From Alterirhizorhabdus solaris (GTDB lineage Bacteria; Pseudomonadota; Alphaproteobacteria; Sphingomonadales; Sphingomonadaceae), in contig NZ_VNIM01000001.1 of the NCBI RefSeq assembly GCF_007785815.1, positions 62,001 to 126,000 of the forward strand: DNA of 64,000 nt. Reading direction: 5' to 3'. Below the pieces are notes generated by a model. That model worked only from the letters and a program-made list of their open reading frames with translations, made no database searches and was not told the DNA's origin. Shown one piece after another: positions 1-10,531 of this stretch. Position numbers and translations under genes: made by a program. The number at the start of each line of letters is the position of its first letter. The stretch's first letter is position 1.

Positions 1-2177
1 AGCAGATAGGGTGCCTCGCTGACGGTCGCCGGAATGGTGCGCGATGAGAACGGTGCGAAGCGGTCGTTGACGTGGGTGTAGGCCTTGATGCCGGGATCGT
101 TGCCGTAGCGGGCGTTGACCGTGTTCATCGCCTCTCCCAGCCGCGCGGCGGGGTAGAATTGGCCATCGGCCGACGCGGTGGTGCCCACGCCCCAGACCCG
201 CGCCATCGGCAGATCGCCTTGCGCGGCGACCACGGCGGCCAGTGCCTGGTCGATCGCCTCGCTCTCGACATGCCAGCGCGCGAGGCGGGAGAGCTGCCAA
301 TAGTCGTGGGTGTTGCAGGCCTCGGCCATTTTGCGCAGGCCGAGGTTAAGCCCCTCCGCGAGCAGGACGTTCAGCAGGCCGATCCGGTCGCCGCACGGCA
401 CGCCGGTGCGCAGATGCGTGAAGGCATCGGTGAAGCCCAGCGCGGCATCGACTTCGAGCAGCAGGTCGGTGATGCGGACGGGCGGCAGGCGACGATACAG
501 GTCGAGCAGCAATTCCTCGATCCTGTCCGGCGGGTCGGCAGTGAGGCGGTCGATGCGCAGCGTGCCGTCCTCGATGCTGCCGTGTGGGATCGTCCCGTTG
601 CGCGCGGCACGACCGAGCCGGGCGAGGGCATCGGCAAGCCGCGCCTTGCGGTCGGCCAGCCAGGCCTGCGGGTCGGACGGGACCGCCAGCTTCATGCTAT
701 GCGCGACGGCCATCGGCACGAGGACGTGCCGCAGGTCGCCATAGCGATGCGAGCGGTCGAGCCAGATGTCGCCCGAGCGCAGCGCGTCGCGCAGGTGGAA
801 CATCACCGCAACTTCGCGGAGGCGGGCATCATCATCGCCCTTCACCCGCAACTGACGCCGCCATTTGGAATGCGGGCGCAGGAAATCGTCGGTCGCCTGC
901 AGTTCGCCCCTGGCGGCGATGGCGGTGACCGCATCGAGCAGGGGCCGGGCAACCGGCGCGGCTGCGAGATCGAGGCAGCGCAGCATACGCGGCGCATAGC
1001 GGCGGAAGCGATGGTAGCCCTGATCGACATGCGCCAGCGGATCGTCGCCCAGCGTGTCGGTCAGCGTCCGGGCTGTCGCGACGAGGCGGCCGAGCCGGTC
1101 CCATCCCGCCGCGCGCGCGACCGCATCCTCCAGCGATGCGCCCTCGCCATGTGCGTCGAGCAGCGATCGGCCGAGCGTGGCGAACCCGTCCAGCGTCGCG
1201 GTGACCGCTCCTCTGGTTTCCGCGGCGCGCGCATCATGCACCTGCTTTGCCTCGCGCCAGGTACGGCCGACGATCCGGTCATGCGTTTCGACCACCGCAT
1301 CGGCGGTCGCGGCCACCCATTCGATGACGCAGACCGCGAGGATGGCGCGGCGCCGATCGGCGTTCAGGTCGCGCAGACCATCGGCGAAATAGCGCTCGCC
1401 CTGCCGGCGAAGCCGGGCAACGCGGTGGGGCGGGACGCCGGCGAGCAGTCCGGCATCGAGGTTCATCGCGCGCAGGAACTCCAACCGGTCGAGGAGCCGG
1501 TTCGCCGCGGCGGAATTGTTGCCCGGCTCGATCCGGCGCAGCCAGATGAAGCGGCTGATCGCGCCCGGCAGCATCTCGGTCGTCAGCCGGTCGAGCCGGG
1601 TGCAGGCGACGCGATCGAAGCGTGCGGCGATGCGTTTCTCGATACCGCGCTCGGCCGCGACCAGCGCGTCCGCGCACAGCCGCTCGATGGTGGTGATCGC
1701 CGGCAGGATGGTCATGGTGTCGCGGCAGCGGGCGATGAAGCGCCGGGCAAGATCGTCGTTGGAGCGGGCCTGTTCGGCTTCGGCGAGCAGCCAGTCGCGG
1801 AATGCCCGTCCCGGTGCGCCCTGACCGGGGAACATCCTGTAGCCGTAGGTCCGGCGCAGCACCTCCATGTGCTGCTGGCGCGTCTGGCGGCGAACGGCAT
1901 ATCGGGCGAGCGTGTCGCCGGTGATGCCGAGCTGGGCACCGAGGAAGACCGACACCGCCAGCGGGATCACCTCGCCCGGTGCCAGCATCCGACCGGGATA
2001 GCGCAGCGCACACAGTTGCAGCGCGAAGCCGATTCGGTTCTCCGGGCGGCGTCGCCGGTCGATATGGATCAGGTCGTCGTCGGCCAGGATGTAGTGCCGC
2101 AGCAGCGATGCCTCGTCGGTCGGCAGGTCGAGCAGCGCCGACCGCTGCCGGGCGCTCAGGATATGGCGGCGCGGCAT
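1..2177 (-). CDS. tnpA: Tn3-family transposase TnpA, 3' part beyond window
   Basis: This is the transposase that cuts and joins the ends of a Tn3-family replicative transposon. The minus-strand frame is open from an ATG at 2177 to the window edge, giving about 725 of the roughly 970 to 1000 residues usual for the family. The N-terminus (MPRRHILSARQRSALLDLPT) matches the DUF4158-type DNA-binding start. Near residue 670 the sequence TTASADGQFYP carries the first catalytic aspartate of the DDE domain, followed by YGNDPGIKAYTHVNDRFAPF. The remaining catalytic residues lie outside the window. It is divergent from the resolvase at 2272, the usual Tn3 arrangement. Confidence 0.9.
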   Translation of the reverse strand, partial: MPRRHILSARQRSALLDLPTDEASLLRHYILADDDLIHIDRRRRPENRIGFALQLCALRYPGRMLAPGEVIPLAVSVFLGAQLGITGDTLARYAVRRQTRQQHMEVLRRTYGYRMFPGQGAPGRAFRDWLLAEAEQARSNDDLARRFIARCRDTMTILPAITTIERLCADALVAAERGIEKRIAARFDRVACTRLDRLTTEMLPGAISRFIWLRRIEPGNNSAAANRLLDRLEFLRAMNLDAGLLAGVPPHRVARLRRQGERYFADGLRDLNADRRRAILAVCVIEWVAATADAVVETHDRIVGRTWREAKQVHDARAAETRGAVTATLDGFATLGRSLLDAHGEGASLEDAVARAAGWDRLGRLVATARTLTDTLGDDPLAHVDQGYHRFRRYAPRMLRCLDLAAAPVARPLLDAVTAIAARGELQATDDFLRPHSKWRRQLRVKGDDDARLREVAVMFHLRDALRSGDIWLDRSHRYGDLRHVLVPMAVAHSMKLAVPSDPQAWLADRKARLADALARLGRAARNGTIPHGSIEDGTLRIDRLTADPPDRIEELLLDLYRRLPPVRITDLLLEVDAALGFTDAFTHLRTGVPCGDRIGLLNVLLAEGLNLGLRKMAEACNTHDYWQLSRLARWHVESEAIDQALAAVVAAQGDLPMARVWGVGTTASADGQFYPAARLGEAMNTVNARYGNDPGIKAYTHVNDRFAPFSSRTIPATVSEAPYL

Positions 2178-2271
2178 GGCCCAGTGCCCCGGTTGAACAG
2201 AAGTCTGTTTTGGACAACACTGACCCGACGCAAATCAAGTGTTTTCGGGGCCGGATTTCGGGAAGGTTCAA
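2178..2271. promoter_or_regulatory. Divergent tnpA/tnpR intergenic region, possible res site
   Basis: About 94 bases separate the divergent transposase and resolvase starts. In Tn3-type elements this gap holds the res site and both promoters. A short direct repeat (GGACAAC near 2213 and GGGACAAC near 2274) is visible. No canonical three-subsite res structure could be resolved by eye, so the assignment rests on position. Confidence 0.4.
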
Positions 2272-2901
2272 TTGGGACAACGCGCCGCCATCTACGCCCG
2301 CGTGTCGACAGCCGACCAGTCGTGCGAGCGGCAGTTGCGCGACCTTGCCGGTTTCGCCGAACGCGGCGGCTATGAGGTGGTCGAGGTCTTCCGCGAAACC
2401 GCCTCGGGCATGAAGGCCAACCGCTCGGCGCGAGCCGAGGTGATGAAGCTGGCGCAGGCGCGGCACATCGATGCGATCCTCGTCACCGAACTCAGCCGCT
2501 GGGGACGCTCGACCCAGGACCTGCTCGATACGCTCAATCGGCTGTCAGGCTGGCGCGTCTCGGTAGTCGCGATGAGCGGCATGACGTTTGAGGTCGACAC
2601 CCCGCACGGGCGGATGATGGCGACGATGCTTGCCGGCATCGCGCAGTTCGAGCGCGACATGCTGAGCGAACGGGTGCGCTCCGGCCTCGCTGCGGCACGG
2701 GCACGGGGACGCAAATTGGGGAGACAGACCGGCGACCGCCCCAAGTCCGACCGGCTCGCCCCCAAGGTGTTGGCGCTCGTCGCCGAGGGCCGTAGCTATC
2801 GCTGGATTGCCCGCGACCTGGGTCTCAGCAAGAACACCGTCGCCGCAATCGTCGGGCGTGCGCGGGTGCACACGGCTCCCGATATCAAAATCGCGGAGTA
2901 A
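2272..2901 (+). CDS. tnpR: Serine recombinase/resolvase (TnpR-like)
   Basis: This small serine recombinase probably resolves the cointegrates made by the divergent Tn3 transposase. The N-terminal catalytic domain begins RAAIYARVSTADQS, with the nucleophile serine in the ARVS motif, and continues through ELSRWGRSTQDLLDTL and the long E-helix (GIAQFERDMLSERVRSGL). The C-terminus (RSYRWIARDLGLSKNTVAAI) is a helix-turn-helix for DNA binding. The TTG at 2272 has a GGAAGG ribosome-binding site just upstream. A GTG at 2239 would add 11 residues that do not look family-like. Confidence 0.85.
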   Translation: MGQRAAIYARVSTADQSCERQLRDLAGFAERGGYEVVEVFRETASGMKANRSARAEVMKLAQARHIDAILVTELSRWGRSTQDLLDTLNRLSGWRVSVVAMSGMTFEVDTPHGRMMATMLAGIAQFERDMLSERVRSGLAAARARGRKLGRQTGDRPKSDRLAPKVLALVAEGRSYRWIARDLGLSKNTVAAIVGRARVHTAPDIKIAE

Positions 2902-2939
2902 GAATTCTCGGCATCTGATCCTGTCGTGAAGACGCTGAA

Positions 2940-3650
2940 TTATCGTTTGACCACCCGCCAAGGCACGAGCGCCGTAGAAGGTTTCCAGCAAGATTCCAGG
3001 CTCGCTGCGAAGTCGTTCGCCCACGCACCGGGACTACCCGGCTTCAGCCATCCCTCGTAGCGTGATCGCATCAGGTACTCGCCAATCTCGAACGATATCT
3101 TGTCGGCGTGCAGCACGATCTCGGGCATCTGGCGGGTCTGATTTAACACGGACGAGAACCTGGGGTCTTGTCCAGTCGCTAGGTGCGCCATTGCGATGGG
3201 ACATTTGCGAATGTCAGCCTCGAGCCACTCCAGTCCTGCCTTATCGAGCGAACGGAGCAGGGCATCATCGCTTTGCGGCGGTGACTTTGCGATCATGGCA
3301 AATAGTCGCTGCCCGCGGGCTCGCGCCCTTGGCGGTTTACCTTCATAGGGTGAACGGACCATCCGGGCTATCAGGCGATCTCCGCATGTCCGACGTGCCT
3401 CGCCCAGGTCGGCATCGGTGCAGCCCCTGCGGACTGCGATCGCGTAAACCGGAAAGCCGTAATCGTCTCCCAGATAGCGGACCGCCATTGCCGGTTCGGA
3501 CCGTTCGGGGAAGAAGCGGGCCGGGTCAAATGCAAGTGCGCGAGTGCGTTCCTGGAAATCGTATGCTCGCGGAGTGTCCTGTGCCGCCAAGGGCGCGACT
3601 TGGCCGAGGACGAGCGCCGCGGCGATGTAGGCAGATCGGATCATGCTCAT
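2940..3650 (-). CDS. Hypothetical secreted protein
   Basis: The 236-residue product has a clear Sec signal peptide (MSMIRSAYIAAALVLGQVAP, cleavage probably after LAAQD or nearby), so it should be periplasmic or exported. The mature part is mostly polar and has three cysteines or so (RRGCTDADL, RRTCGDRL, IRKCPIAM) that could form a disulphide. I do not recognise a family. It stands alone, convergent with the resolvase, so its neighbours say little about its role. A second ATG two codons in is equally plausible as the start. Confidence 0.65.
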   Translation of the reverse strand: MSMIRSAYIAAALVLGQVAPLAAQDTPRAYDFQERTRALAFDPARFFPERSEPAMAVRYLGDDYGFPVYAIAVRRGCTDADLGEARRTCGDRLIARMVRSPYEGKPPRARARGQRLFAMIAKSPPQSDDALLRSLDKAGLEWLEADIRKCPIAMAHLATGQDPRFSSVLNQTRQMPEIVLHADKISFEIGEYLMRSRYEGWLKPGSPGAWANDFAASLESCWKPSTALVPWRVVKR

Positions 3651-3799
3651 ACATCACATGGCCCTTCAGGGCTGCATAGCCAGTTTCGCTGAAGTCGCGA
3701 ATGCCGCCCCCCCCAAACCCAGCCAGTCCACTTAGGGTGTCATTTCGCCCTCAGCCGGAACCGACCCCGTCTAGTCCTGGGGGCGAAGAGGGACGGATC

Positions 3800-5697
3800 G
3801 TGAAACAGGACGAAGAAGCGCGACTTGACGCGCTATACCAGTTGAACCTGCTCGACACGCCTCCGAGCGCGAGCTTCGATCGCATCACGCGCATGGCGAG
3901 CCAGATCTTCAATCTGCCTATTTCGGCGGTATCACTGACCGATCGGGACCGGCAGTGGTTCAAATCGCGTGTCGGGGTCGAACATAGCTCCATACCGCGC
4001 GACAAGGCACCGTGCGCGCAGGTGGCGGAGACCACCGAGGTGCTGGTCATCCCCGCCTTCTCGCCGACAACTGCTATGCGACGAGCCTCCTGGCGGAAAC
4101 AGGAGTTCGCTTCTACGCTGGCGTTCGGCTCGTTACCCGCGAAGGATTCGGCCTCGGCTCGCTTTGTGTGCTCGGCACGGAGCCGCGAACGGTGTCTGAG
4201 GTGGAGATGACCGGCCTGAGCGATCTGGCCGATATGGTCATGGCGCAGATCGAGATGCAGCACGCATTCGGGCGCATCGATCCCCTCAGCGTTCTTCGCA
4301 TCCGTACCCAGTTACTCCACGATCTTGCAGACCTTGCTCGGGATGCGCCTGCCGAGCGGCGCTATGCCGTCCTGCTCGGCCCTGCCCGTACCGCCCAGCT
4401 CAACATCCGTCTTCGCGTGATTGGGCCTTCGCTCGACGATGACATGGTGCAGGATGCCGCCAGGTCGCTCCGGGCAGCACTCGGCCCCGGACGAACGGCC
4501 TACCATGTCGCTGCAACGCAGTTTGCGTTCCTGTCCCCGCCTGAGCCGGAGCGGGACGCATATCTGGCGTTGCTCGGCTCGATGCTGGCGACAGCCCAGA
4601 ATGCTTCCGTCGTTCGGTTCGCCATGACCACCGCGATTGGCGTCACGTCCGTCATTCTTGGTGAGGCGGACCCGCGCGATGTGCTGCGCACCGCCTATAG
4701 CGCCGCCCAGGACGCCCGTGCGTCAGAGAACGCCGTTAGCCTCTACTCACCCGACGAGGACCGCGTTCACGGTCGCAGGTTCACGCTCCTCAACGATTTT
4801 GGTGCCGCGCTCGACCAGCCGGGTCAGCTCAGGCTCGTATTTCAGCCGCGGGTCGATGTCGCCTCGGGGCAGTGCGTCGGGGCGGAGGCGCTGCTCCGCT
4901 GGAAGCATCCTCGCTTGGGGGAAGTGTCACCCGGAGAGTTCATTCCGATCATCGAGCAGACCTCGCTTGCGAAGCCCACTACCGCATGGGTGCTTGATAC
5001 GGCCATGCGACAGCTTGCAGCCTGGCGGAAAGAGGGGCTCGACCTTCAGCTTTCGATCAACGTCTCTGCGGCCAATCTCGAAGAAAGCGACTTCGCCGGA
5101 CGCGTGCAGCTCTATCTCCTGAAGCACCGGCTGCGCCCGGATGCGATCGAGCTGGAGGTGACGGAAAGTGCCGTGATGGAGAATGGCGGTCGCGCCATGA
5201 CGCAGCTTCGCGAGCTGAAAGCCGCCGGGGTGCCGCTGGCAATCGACGATTTCGGCACGGGCTATAGCAGCCTTGCCTATCTCCAGCGCCTACCGGCGCG
5301 GGTGGTCAAGATCGACCAGTCATTCATCCGGCACCTGGCGGAGGAAGAGCGGGAGCAAGCCCTTGTTCGTTCAATGATCACCCTCTCGCACGATCTGGGC
5401 TACCGCGTCGTTGCCGAAGGCGTTGAGAGCGCCGCCGCTGCGACGATGCTGGCCGGGATGGGGTGCGAGGAAGCACAGGGCTACCACTTCGCACGACCAA
5501 TGGAGGCGGAGGATTTCCGGCAGTGGTTGGTTGCTTCGCGCAGTTTGCCGCTGAGGACCGCCACCGCATCCGAAGCAGCAGCAGGCGGACATCCTGGCCC
5601 GAGCCGGGTGCAACGCGATCCAGGGCTATCTTTTCGCAAAGCCGCTCTCGCCGGCTCAGGCCACCGATCTACTCGACCAGGCGGCACGCTCGGCTAA
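3800..5697 (+). pseudogene. GAF-(degenerate GGDEF)-EAL phosphodiesterase, frameshifted
   Basis: The gene encodes a cytoplasmic c-di-GMP phosphodiesterase split by a frameshift. From a GTG at 3800 (upstream GAGGGA ribosome-binding site) one frame gives the first half of a GAF domain (EEARLDALYQLNLLDTPPSA to TTEVLVIP). The second half (LLADNCYATSLLAETGVRFY) continues in the -1 frame from about 4055 to 4070, as expected from loss of one base. The rest is a GGDEF-like region without the GGDEF motif and a complete EAL domain: EALLRW, SINVSAANL, LEVTES, DDFGTGYSSL, VKIDQSFI and AEGVES are all present, so the catalytic residues are intact. A shorter product could start at the ATG at 4012 but would lack half of the GAF domain. 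A sequencing error is possible. Confidence 0.75.
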
Positions 5698-5740
5698 AGG
5701 CAGCTGCCTAGGTCCGTCGACATACTTGGTCTCAAGCTGA
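5573..5740 (+). pseudogene. Fossil C-terminus of a second EAL-domain gene
   Basis: Directly after, and overlapping, the end of the preceding EAL gene, a different frame reads QADILARAGCNAIQGYLFAK followed by PLSPAQATDLLDQAARSA. This is the typical C-terminal end of another EAL domain (the GC..IQGYLF.KP signature). An in-frame stop lies at 5552 to 5554 and there is no start codon. The homologous part ends near 5697 and the frame runs on to a stop at 5740. It looks like what remains after deletion of a tandem or fused second EAL gene. Confidence 0.65.
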
Positions 5741-5821
5741 TCGACACCGCCGCTGAACATAATCCACAGCGGCGGTGGCGATCGGCATCGATAAGCGTCC
5801 TGTTCCCGGTTGTTCCGCCAA

Positions 5822-6997
5822 TCAGCCGTGCGGCCGCATGACAACCTTGATTACACCTTCTTCCTTGTCGCGGAATTTAGCGTACATTTCTGGCGCGTCT
5901 TCAAGACTGGCCGGATGCGTGATCACGAAGCTGGGATCGATCGCGCCCGCGACGATCTTATCCAGTAGCGGCTTGGTGTAACGTTGCACGTGGGTCTGCC
6001 CAAGCTTGATCGTCAGCCCCTTGTTCATCGCTGCACCGATCGGAAGCTTGTCACCCATCCCGACGTAGACGCCGGGCACGGAGACCGTGCCGCCCTTGCG
6101 GCAGCTCATGATCGCCTGCCGCAGGACGTGGACGCGATCAGTGGCGAGCATCATGCTTGCCTTCACCTTGTCCATGACCGCGTCCGCCGCCCCGTGCGCG
6201 GCCGCCTCGCAGCCGACAGCATCGATGCAGCTGTCGGGGCCCCGGCCCTTGGTTCGCGCCTGCAGCTCGTCATAGACATCGGTTTCGGCGAAGTTAATCG
6301 TCTCAGCGCCACCGGCCTCCGCCATGGCGAGTCGCTCGGGCACCTCGTCGATCGCGATCACGCGGCCGGCGCCCATCATCAGCGCGGAGCGGATGGCGAA
6401 CTGGCCGACCGGACCGCAGCCCCAGATCGCGACGGTGTCGCCATGCTCGATCTGCGCATTCTCGGCGGCCATGTAGCCGGTCGGGAAGATATCCGATAGG
6501 AAGAGGGCCTGCTCATCGGTTACGTTGTCGGGAATCTTGATCGGACCGACATCCGCCATCGGCACCCGGAGATACTCCGCCTGGCCGCCGCAGTAGCCGC
6601 CCAGCATGTGGCTGAAGCCGAACAGCCCGGCGGGCGAATGGCCCATCGCCTTGGCGGCCATCTCGGCGTTCGGATTGGTCCGATCGCAGGCCGCAAACAG
6701 ACCCTTCTTGCAGAACCAGCAATCGCCGCAGCTGATCGTGAACGGCACCACCACCCGGTCCCCGATCTTGAGGTTGGTGACCTCGGACCCGAGCGCCACG
6801 ACCTCGCCCATGTTCTCGTGGCCGAGGATGTCGCCGGCCTCCATGGTGGGCTGGTAGCCATCCAGCAGGTGAAGGTCCGACCCGCAGATCGCGCAGGCGG
6901 TTACTTTGATGATCGCATCGCGCGGGTGCTTGATCTCGGGATCCGCGACGGTGTCGACGCGGACATCGCCTTTACCGTGCCAGCATAGTGCGCGCAT
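5822..6997 (-). CDS. Zinc-dependent alcohol dehydrogenase (MDR family)
   Basis: This medium-chain dehydrogenase should oxidise an alcohol or aldehyde adduct with NAD(P)+. It resembles the glutathione-independent formaldehyde dehydrogenase-like branch. The catalytic zinc site is visible ([14 protein letters not shown] with Cys38, then GHENMGEV with His60 and Glu61). The four structural-zinc cysteines are in [15 protein letters not shown] (Cys90, 93, 96 and 104). The nucleotide-binding loop is [14 protein letters not shown]. At 391 residues it is full length for the family. It is encoded alone. Substrate cannot be assigned from sequence. Confidence 0.9.
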   Translation of the reverse strand: MRALCWHGKGDVRVDTVADPEIKHPRDAIIKVTACAICGSDLHLLDGYQPTMEAGDILGHENMGEVVALGSEVTNLKIGDRVVVPFTISCGDCWFCKKGLFAACDRTNPNAEMAAKAMGHSPAGLFGFSHMLGGYCGGQAEYLRVPMADVGPIKIPDNVTDEQALFLSDIFPTGYMAAENAQIEHGDTVAIWGCGPVGQFAIRSALMMGAGRVIAIDEVPERLAMAEAGGAETINFAETDVYDELQARTKGRGPDSCIDAVGCEAAAHGAADAVMDKVKASMMLATDRVHVLRQAIMSCRKGGTVSVPGVYVGMGDKLPIGAAMNKGLTIKLGQTHVQRYTKPLLDKIVAGAIDPSFVITHPASLEDAPEMYAKFRDKEEGVIKVVMRPHG

Positions 6998-7096
6998 GTC
7001 GTTTCCTCATCTGAGTGCATGTCCCTGTCGTCAGGGCCATTTCTATGACGCTCAACGCCTTGAGCCGCGGCACGGGTCCCCGTCCGTTTAAATCGT

Positions 7097-7396
7097 TCAC
7101 ATCAACGAGCGGCCGTAAAACGGCCGTACGGCCAGCGGGTCGAACGCGGACGGCATGCCCGGCTTTAAAGCCAGACAGATGATGAAGTGGGTCGCCCAAG
7201 CCGTGCAGCCGGCCGACACGATGCTGACAGGACCCCAGGGGCGGCGAGTCTTACGTCCGGAGCGTACGGCATGGGCGGCCAGGGCGAACGACGCATAGAT
7301 TCCGCAGAGGCAAACCAGGCCGGCGAGCAGCACCAACCACGGATCATGGTCGTGCCGGACGCGGTCGAAAACCTGTACGACCTGGGAGTACATCAT
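7097..7396 (-). pseudogene. Truncated MHYT-domain membrane sensor fragment
   Basis: The 99-residue product matches the first part of an MHYT sensor region. It has an N-terminal hydrophobic helix (WLVLLAGLVCLCGIYASFAL) and then SAGCTAWATHFIICLALKPG, which corresponds to the G.G.WATHF motif that gives proposed metal ligands in MHYT domains. Full MHYT units have six or seven membrane helices and are usually fused to GGDEF/EAL domains. Here the frame ends after two helices with an unrelated tail (VRPFYGRSLM), so the gene is truncated. Its loss next to another broken c-di-GMP gene may be part of the same decay. Confidence 0.55.
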
Positions 7397-7670
7397 GCTC
7401 GGCTAACGGCAAGGCTTCAAGACATCCCCAACCGGTTCATATCGGCTTTCCCTGGCTGTGATCCAGGACCGAGGAAGCCGCAGTCGGGTTCTGCGCAGCC
7501 ATGAACACTTACGTTGCCGAGCCCGCGCCTGTCGTCCGAACCGGCTACCATGCTCGACTGACATAACTTGATTTCGCTCCTCCGGGTTGGTTCCCAGTCG
7601 CTACAAAGATTTATGCCTCGCACCGCCGTGGCGCTGGTGGCATTAAGGGCGTGATCGGAGGATTACGTCC

Positions 7671-9839
7671 ATGGCACGCAAGAGCATCAAAAGCGACGCG
7701 GTGAAACTCAAGGGCGAGACGGCCAAGAAGGCACCGCCGCTGCCGGCGGGTGCCGACCAGCCGACGAATTATGCCGAGCAGCAGGGCCATGGCGGCGAAA
7801 CCCGCCAGACGACTTCGGACGCGGCACTTACCATGACCACGCAGCAGGGCATCCCGATCGCGGACGCCCAGAACAGTCTGAAGGCGGGTCTGCGGGGCCC
7901 CACGCTGCTCGAGGACTTCATCCTCCGCGAAAAGATCTTCCATTTCGATCACGAGCGCATCCCGGAGCGCGTCGTCCACGCACGCGGCTATGGCGCGCAC
8001 GGCGTGTTCGAGCTGACCGACAGTCTGGCCGACTACACCCGCGCCGACGTGCTGAGCACGGTCGGGCAGCAGACGGAGGTGTTCGTCCGCTTCTCAACGG
8101 TAGCGGGCAACAAGGGCTCGCGCGATCTGGCGCGCGACGTGCGCGGCTTCGCCGTCAAGATGTACACGAAGCAGGGCAACTGGGACATCGTCGGCAACAA
8201 CATCCCGGTGTTCTTCATCCAGGATGCCATCAAGTTCCCCGATCTGGTCCATGCGGCCAAGCAGGAGCCCGACCGGGCGTTCCCCCAGGCGCAAACCGCA
8301 CACGACAATTTCTGGGATTTCGCCAGCCTCACCCCGGAAGCCTGGCACATGATCATGTGGATCATGTCCGATCGCACGATCCCCCGCTCCTTCCGGACGA
8401 TGGAGGGCTTCGGCGTCCATAGCTTCCGCCTGGTGAACGCGGAAGGCAGGTCGACCTTCGTCAAGTTCCACTGGAAGCCGCGCCAGGGGCTCCAGTCGGT
8501 GCTGTGGAACGAGGCGGTCAAGATCAGCGGCGCCGATCCCGACTATCATCGCCGCGATCTTTGGGAGGCGATCGAGAGCGGTGACTTCCCGCAATGGGAT
8601 CTCGGCGTCCAGCTGTTCGATCAGGAAACCGCCGACAAGCTTCCCTTCGACCATCTCGACTCGACCAAGCTCATCCCCGAGGAGGACGTGCCGGTCCGCA
8701 TCGTCGGTACGCTCACGCTCAATCGCAACGTCGACAACTTCTTCGCCGAAACCGAGCAGGTCGCCTACTGCACGCAGAACATCGTGCCGGGCATCGACTT
8801 CAGTGACGACCCGCTGCTGCACGGCCGCAACTTCTCCTATCTCGATACCCAGCTGAAGCGGCTCGGCAGCCCGAACTTCACCCACCTGCCGATCAATGCC
8901 CCGCGCTGTCCGGTGATGAACTTCCAGCAGGACGGCCACATGGCGATGCGCAATCCGAAGGGGCGCGTGAACTATGAGCCGAACAGCTGGGGCGCGGAAG
9001 GCGGTCCGCGCGAGAACCCGAAGATCGGCTTCACCAGCTTCCCCGCCGAGGTTCAGGGGACCAAGCAGCGGATTCGGTCCGAAACCTTTGCCGATCATTA
9101 CAGCCAGGCACGGCAGTTCTATCTCAGCCAGCAGCCAATCGAGCAGAAGCACATCGGCGACGCGCTGGTGTTCGAGCTGTCGAAGGTAGATCGTGTCGAC
9201 ATCCGGGCCCGGGCGGTCAGTCACCTGCGCAACATCGACGAGGATCTCGCCGCTACCGTTGCGGACGGGCTCGGCCTCGACCTGCCGGACGCCGCCAAGG
9301 CGGCCAAGCCGACGCTAGACCTGCCGACATCGTCGGCGCTCTCGATCGTCGCCAACGGCCCGGCGAATTTCGCCGGGCGAAAGATGGGCCTGCTGCTGAC
9401 CGATGGGTCGAGCGCCGAGCTGTTCAATGCGCTGACCAAGGCGCTGGAAGCCGAAGGCGCGGTCTGGGAGGTGGTCGCACCGAAGATCGGCGGGGTCACG
9501 CTCGACGACGGCACCAAGGTCGCGGCCAAGCAGAAGATCGATGGCGGACCTTCGGTCCTGTTCGATGCCGTCGCGGTGCTCCCGTCCGAGGAGGGGGCTG
9601 CGATGCTCGCCAAGGATGCGGCCTCCAAGGACTTCGTGGCGGACGCGTTCGGCCACTGCAAGTTCATCGGCTACACCGATGCAGCCGCCACGTTGTTCGA
9701 CGCTTCTCGGGTGCCGGAGCTTGACGATGGCTTCGTAGCCCTAAGCAAGAGCAAGGACGTCAAGGCGTTCGTCACGACCTGTCGTGACCTCAGGTTCTGG
9801 GCTCGGGAGATGAAGGTCGATCTCGACGCGGCGGCCTGA
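7671..9839 (+). CDS. katE: Large-subunit monofunctional catalase (HPII/KatE type)
   Basis: This haem catalase converts hydrogen peroxide to water and oxygen in the cytoplasm. At 722 residues it is of the large clade-2 type, with the extra C-terminal flavodoxin-like/class I amidotransferase-like domain (from about residue 555, [20 protein letters not shown] onward). The essential histidine is His103 in [13 protein letters not shown], the distal asparagine is Asn176 in [14 protein letters not shown], and the proximal haem tyrosine is Tyr390 in RNFSYLDTQ. The start ATG follows a strong GGAGGA site. It is a single-gene unit and fits the stress theme of the region. Confidence 0.95.
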   Translation: MARKSIKSDAVKLKGETAKKAPPLPAGADQPTNYAEQQGHGGETRQTTSDAALTMTTQQGIPIADAQNSLKAGLRGPTLLEDFILREKIFHFDHERIPERVVHARGYGAHGVFELTDSLADYTRADVLSTVGQQTEVFVRFSTVAGNKGSRDLARDVRGFAVKMYTKQGNWDIVGNNIPVFFIQDAIKFPDLVHAAKQEPDRAFPQAQTAHDNFWDFASLTPEAWHMIMWIMSDRTIPRSFRTMEGFGVHSFRLVNAEGRSTFVKFHWKPRQGLQSVLWNEAVKISGADPDYHRRDLWEAIESGDFPQWDLGVQLFDQETADKLPFDHLDSTKLIPEEDVPVRIVGTLTLNRNVDNFFAETEQVAYCTQNIVPGIDFSDDPLLHGRNFSYLDTQLKRLGSPNFTHLPINAPRCPVMNFQQDGHMAMRNPKGRVNYEPNSWGAEGGPRENPKIGFTSFPAEVQGTKQRIRSETFADHYSQARQFYLSQQPIEQKHIGDALVFELSKVDRVDIRARAVSHLRNIDEDLAATVADGLGLDLPDAAKAAKPTLDLPTSSALSIVANGPANFAGRKMGLLLTDGSSAELFNALTKALEAEGAVWEVVAPKIGGVTLDDGTKVAAKQKIDGGPSVLFDAVAVLPSEEGAAMLAKDAASKDFVADAFGHCKFIGYTDAAATLFDASRVPELDDGFVALSKSKDVKAFVTTCRDLRFWAREMKVDLDAAA

Positions 9840-9934
9840 CGACCCTGGCGGGAGCGGCAGGTGGACGTCCTGCCGCTCCACTTAACGGCAAGCCTCATAT
9901 CGCACGGACGTGGGACGTGCTGCCTCGCTCGCGT

Positions 9935-10531
9935 TCAACGGGATCGGGTCATACCATCGGCGCGGGCCGCGGTAACGACCCAGCGGCCGGTGCGGCGCGC
10001 GGTGCGAACCGTCCAACAACGCCCGGTCTCTGCGAGGAACCGGGCGTGGATCCCTGCCGCATGCTGGACGAAATCGTAGAAATCAATCCTGTGGTGCGCG
10101 AGCACGATGATGCCGCCTGGGCGCAGGCGAGCGGCCATCTCACGCGCAACCCGGGCCATCTCTCGCGCTGAGAGGTAATACAAGATCTCGGCGATCACGA
10201 TCACGTCATAGACGAGACCTGGCGGTCGACCGGGGAGCACGAGCAGCGATGCGCACGCACGAGGCCAGGCGGCGACGGCGCGTGCCGTCAGGTCGACCCC
10301 CTCCCTCGTGCCCTCGGTCGCATCGAGGCGCAACGCCATCCTCGCGATCGCGGCACTGTTGGATCCGTTGCCGCTGGCCAGCTCCAGCACCCGTCCGACC
10401 GGTCGGTGACCTATCGCGTGCAGGATCGCGGCACGCTTCACCGCCTCGTCACGGGCGGTGAGGGTGCGCCAGGGATCGTCGTCGCCGGCGAACTTGGCGG
10501 CGAACCCGGCAAGATCGATCGGGCTCGTCAC
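9935..10531 (-). CDS. NodS-like SAM-dependent methyltransferase
   Basis: This is a class I S-adenosylmethionine methyltransferase of the nodulation protein S-like group. The SAM-binding motif I is VLELASGNGSNSAAIARM near residues 47 to 64, and the later motifs are in VYDVIVIAEILYYLS and LRPGGIIVLAHH. At 198 residues it is a complete small methyltransferase. Its start overlaps the stop of the PIG-L gene by four bases (ATGA), so the two are probably translationally coupled. The company of a deacetylase suggests modification of a sugar or lipid conjugate, but the substrate is unknown. Confidence 0.85.
   Translation of the reverse strand: MTSPIDLAGFAAKFAGDDDPWRTLTARDEAVKRAAILHAIGHRPVGRVLELASGNGSNSAAIARMALRLDATEGTREGVDLTARAVAAWPRACASLLVLPGRPPGLVYDVIVIAEILYYLSAREMARVAREMAARLRPGGIIVLAHHRIDFYDFVQHAAGIHARFLAETGRCWTVRTARRTGRWVVTAARADGMTRSR

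Noticed and set aside
72-2375. A 767-codon open frame on the plus strand
   Set aside because: It is antisense to the Tn3 transposase, whose minus-strand frame gives a clear family match; GC-rich codon use leaves the opposite strand open.
2902-2939. Terminal inverted repeat of the Tn3-family transposon after the resolvase
   Set aside because: No GGGG-type 38-bp end like those of Tn3 elements could be seen here; the end may lie further right or be lost.
7397-7670. A general-stress (GGAAC...GTT) promoter before the catalase
   Set aside because: No sequence with both boxes at proper spacing was found in the correct direction.
8094-9224. A 376-codon frame antisense to the catalase
   Set aside because: It has no domain and mirrors the GC-rich third codon positions of the catalase.
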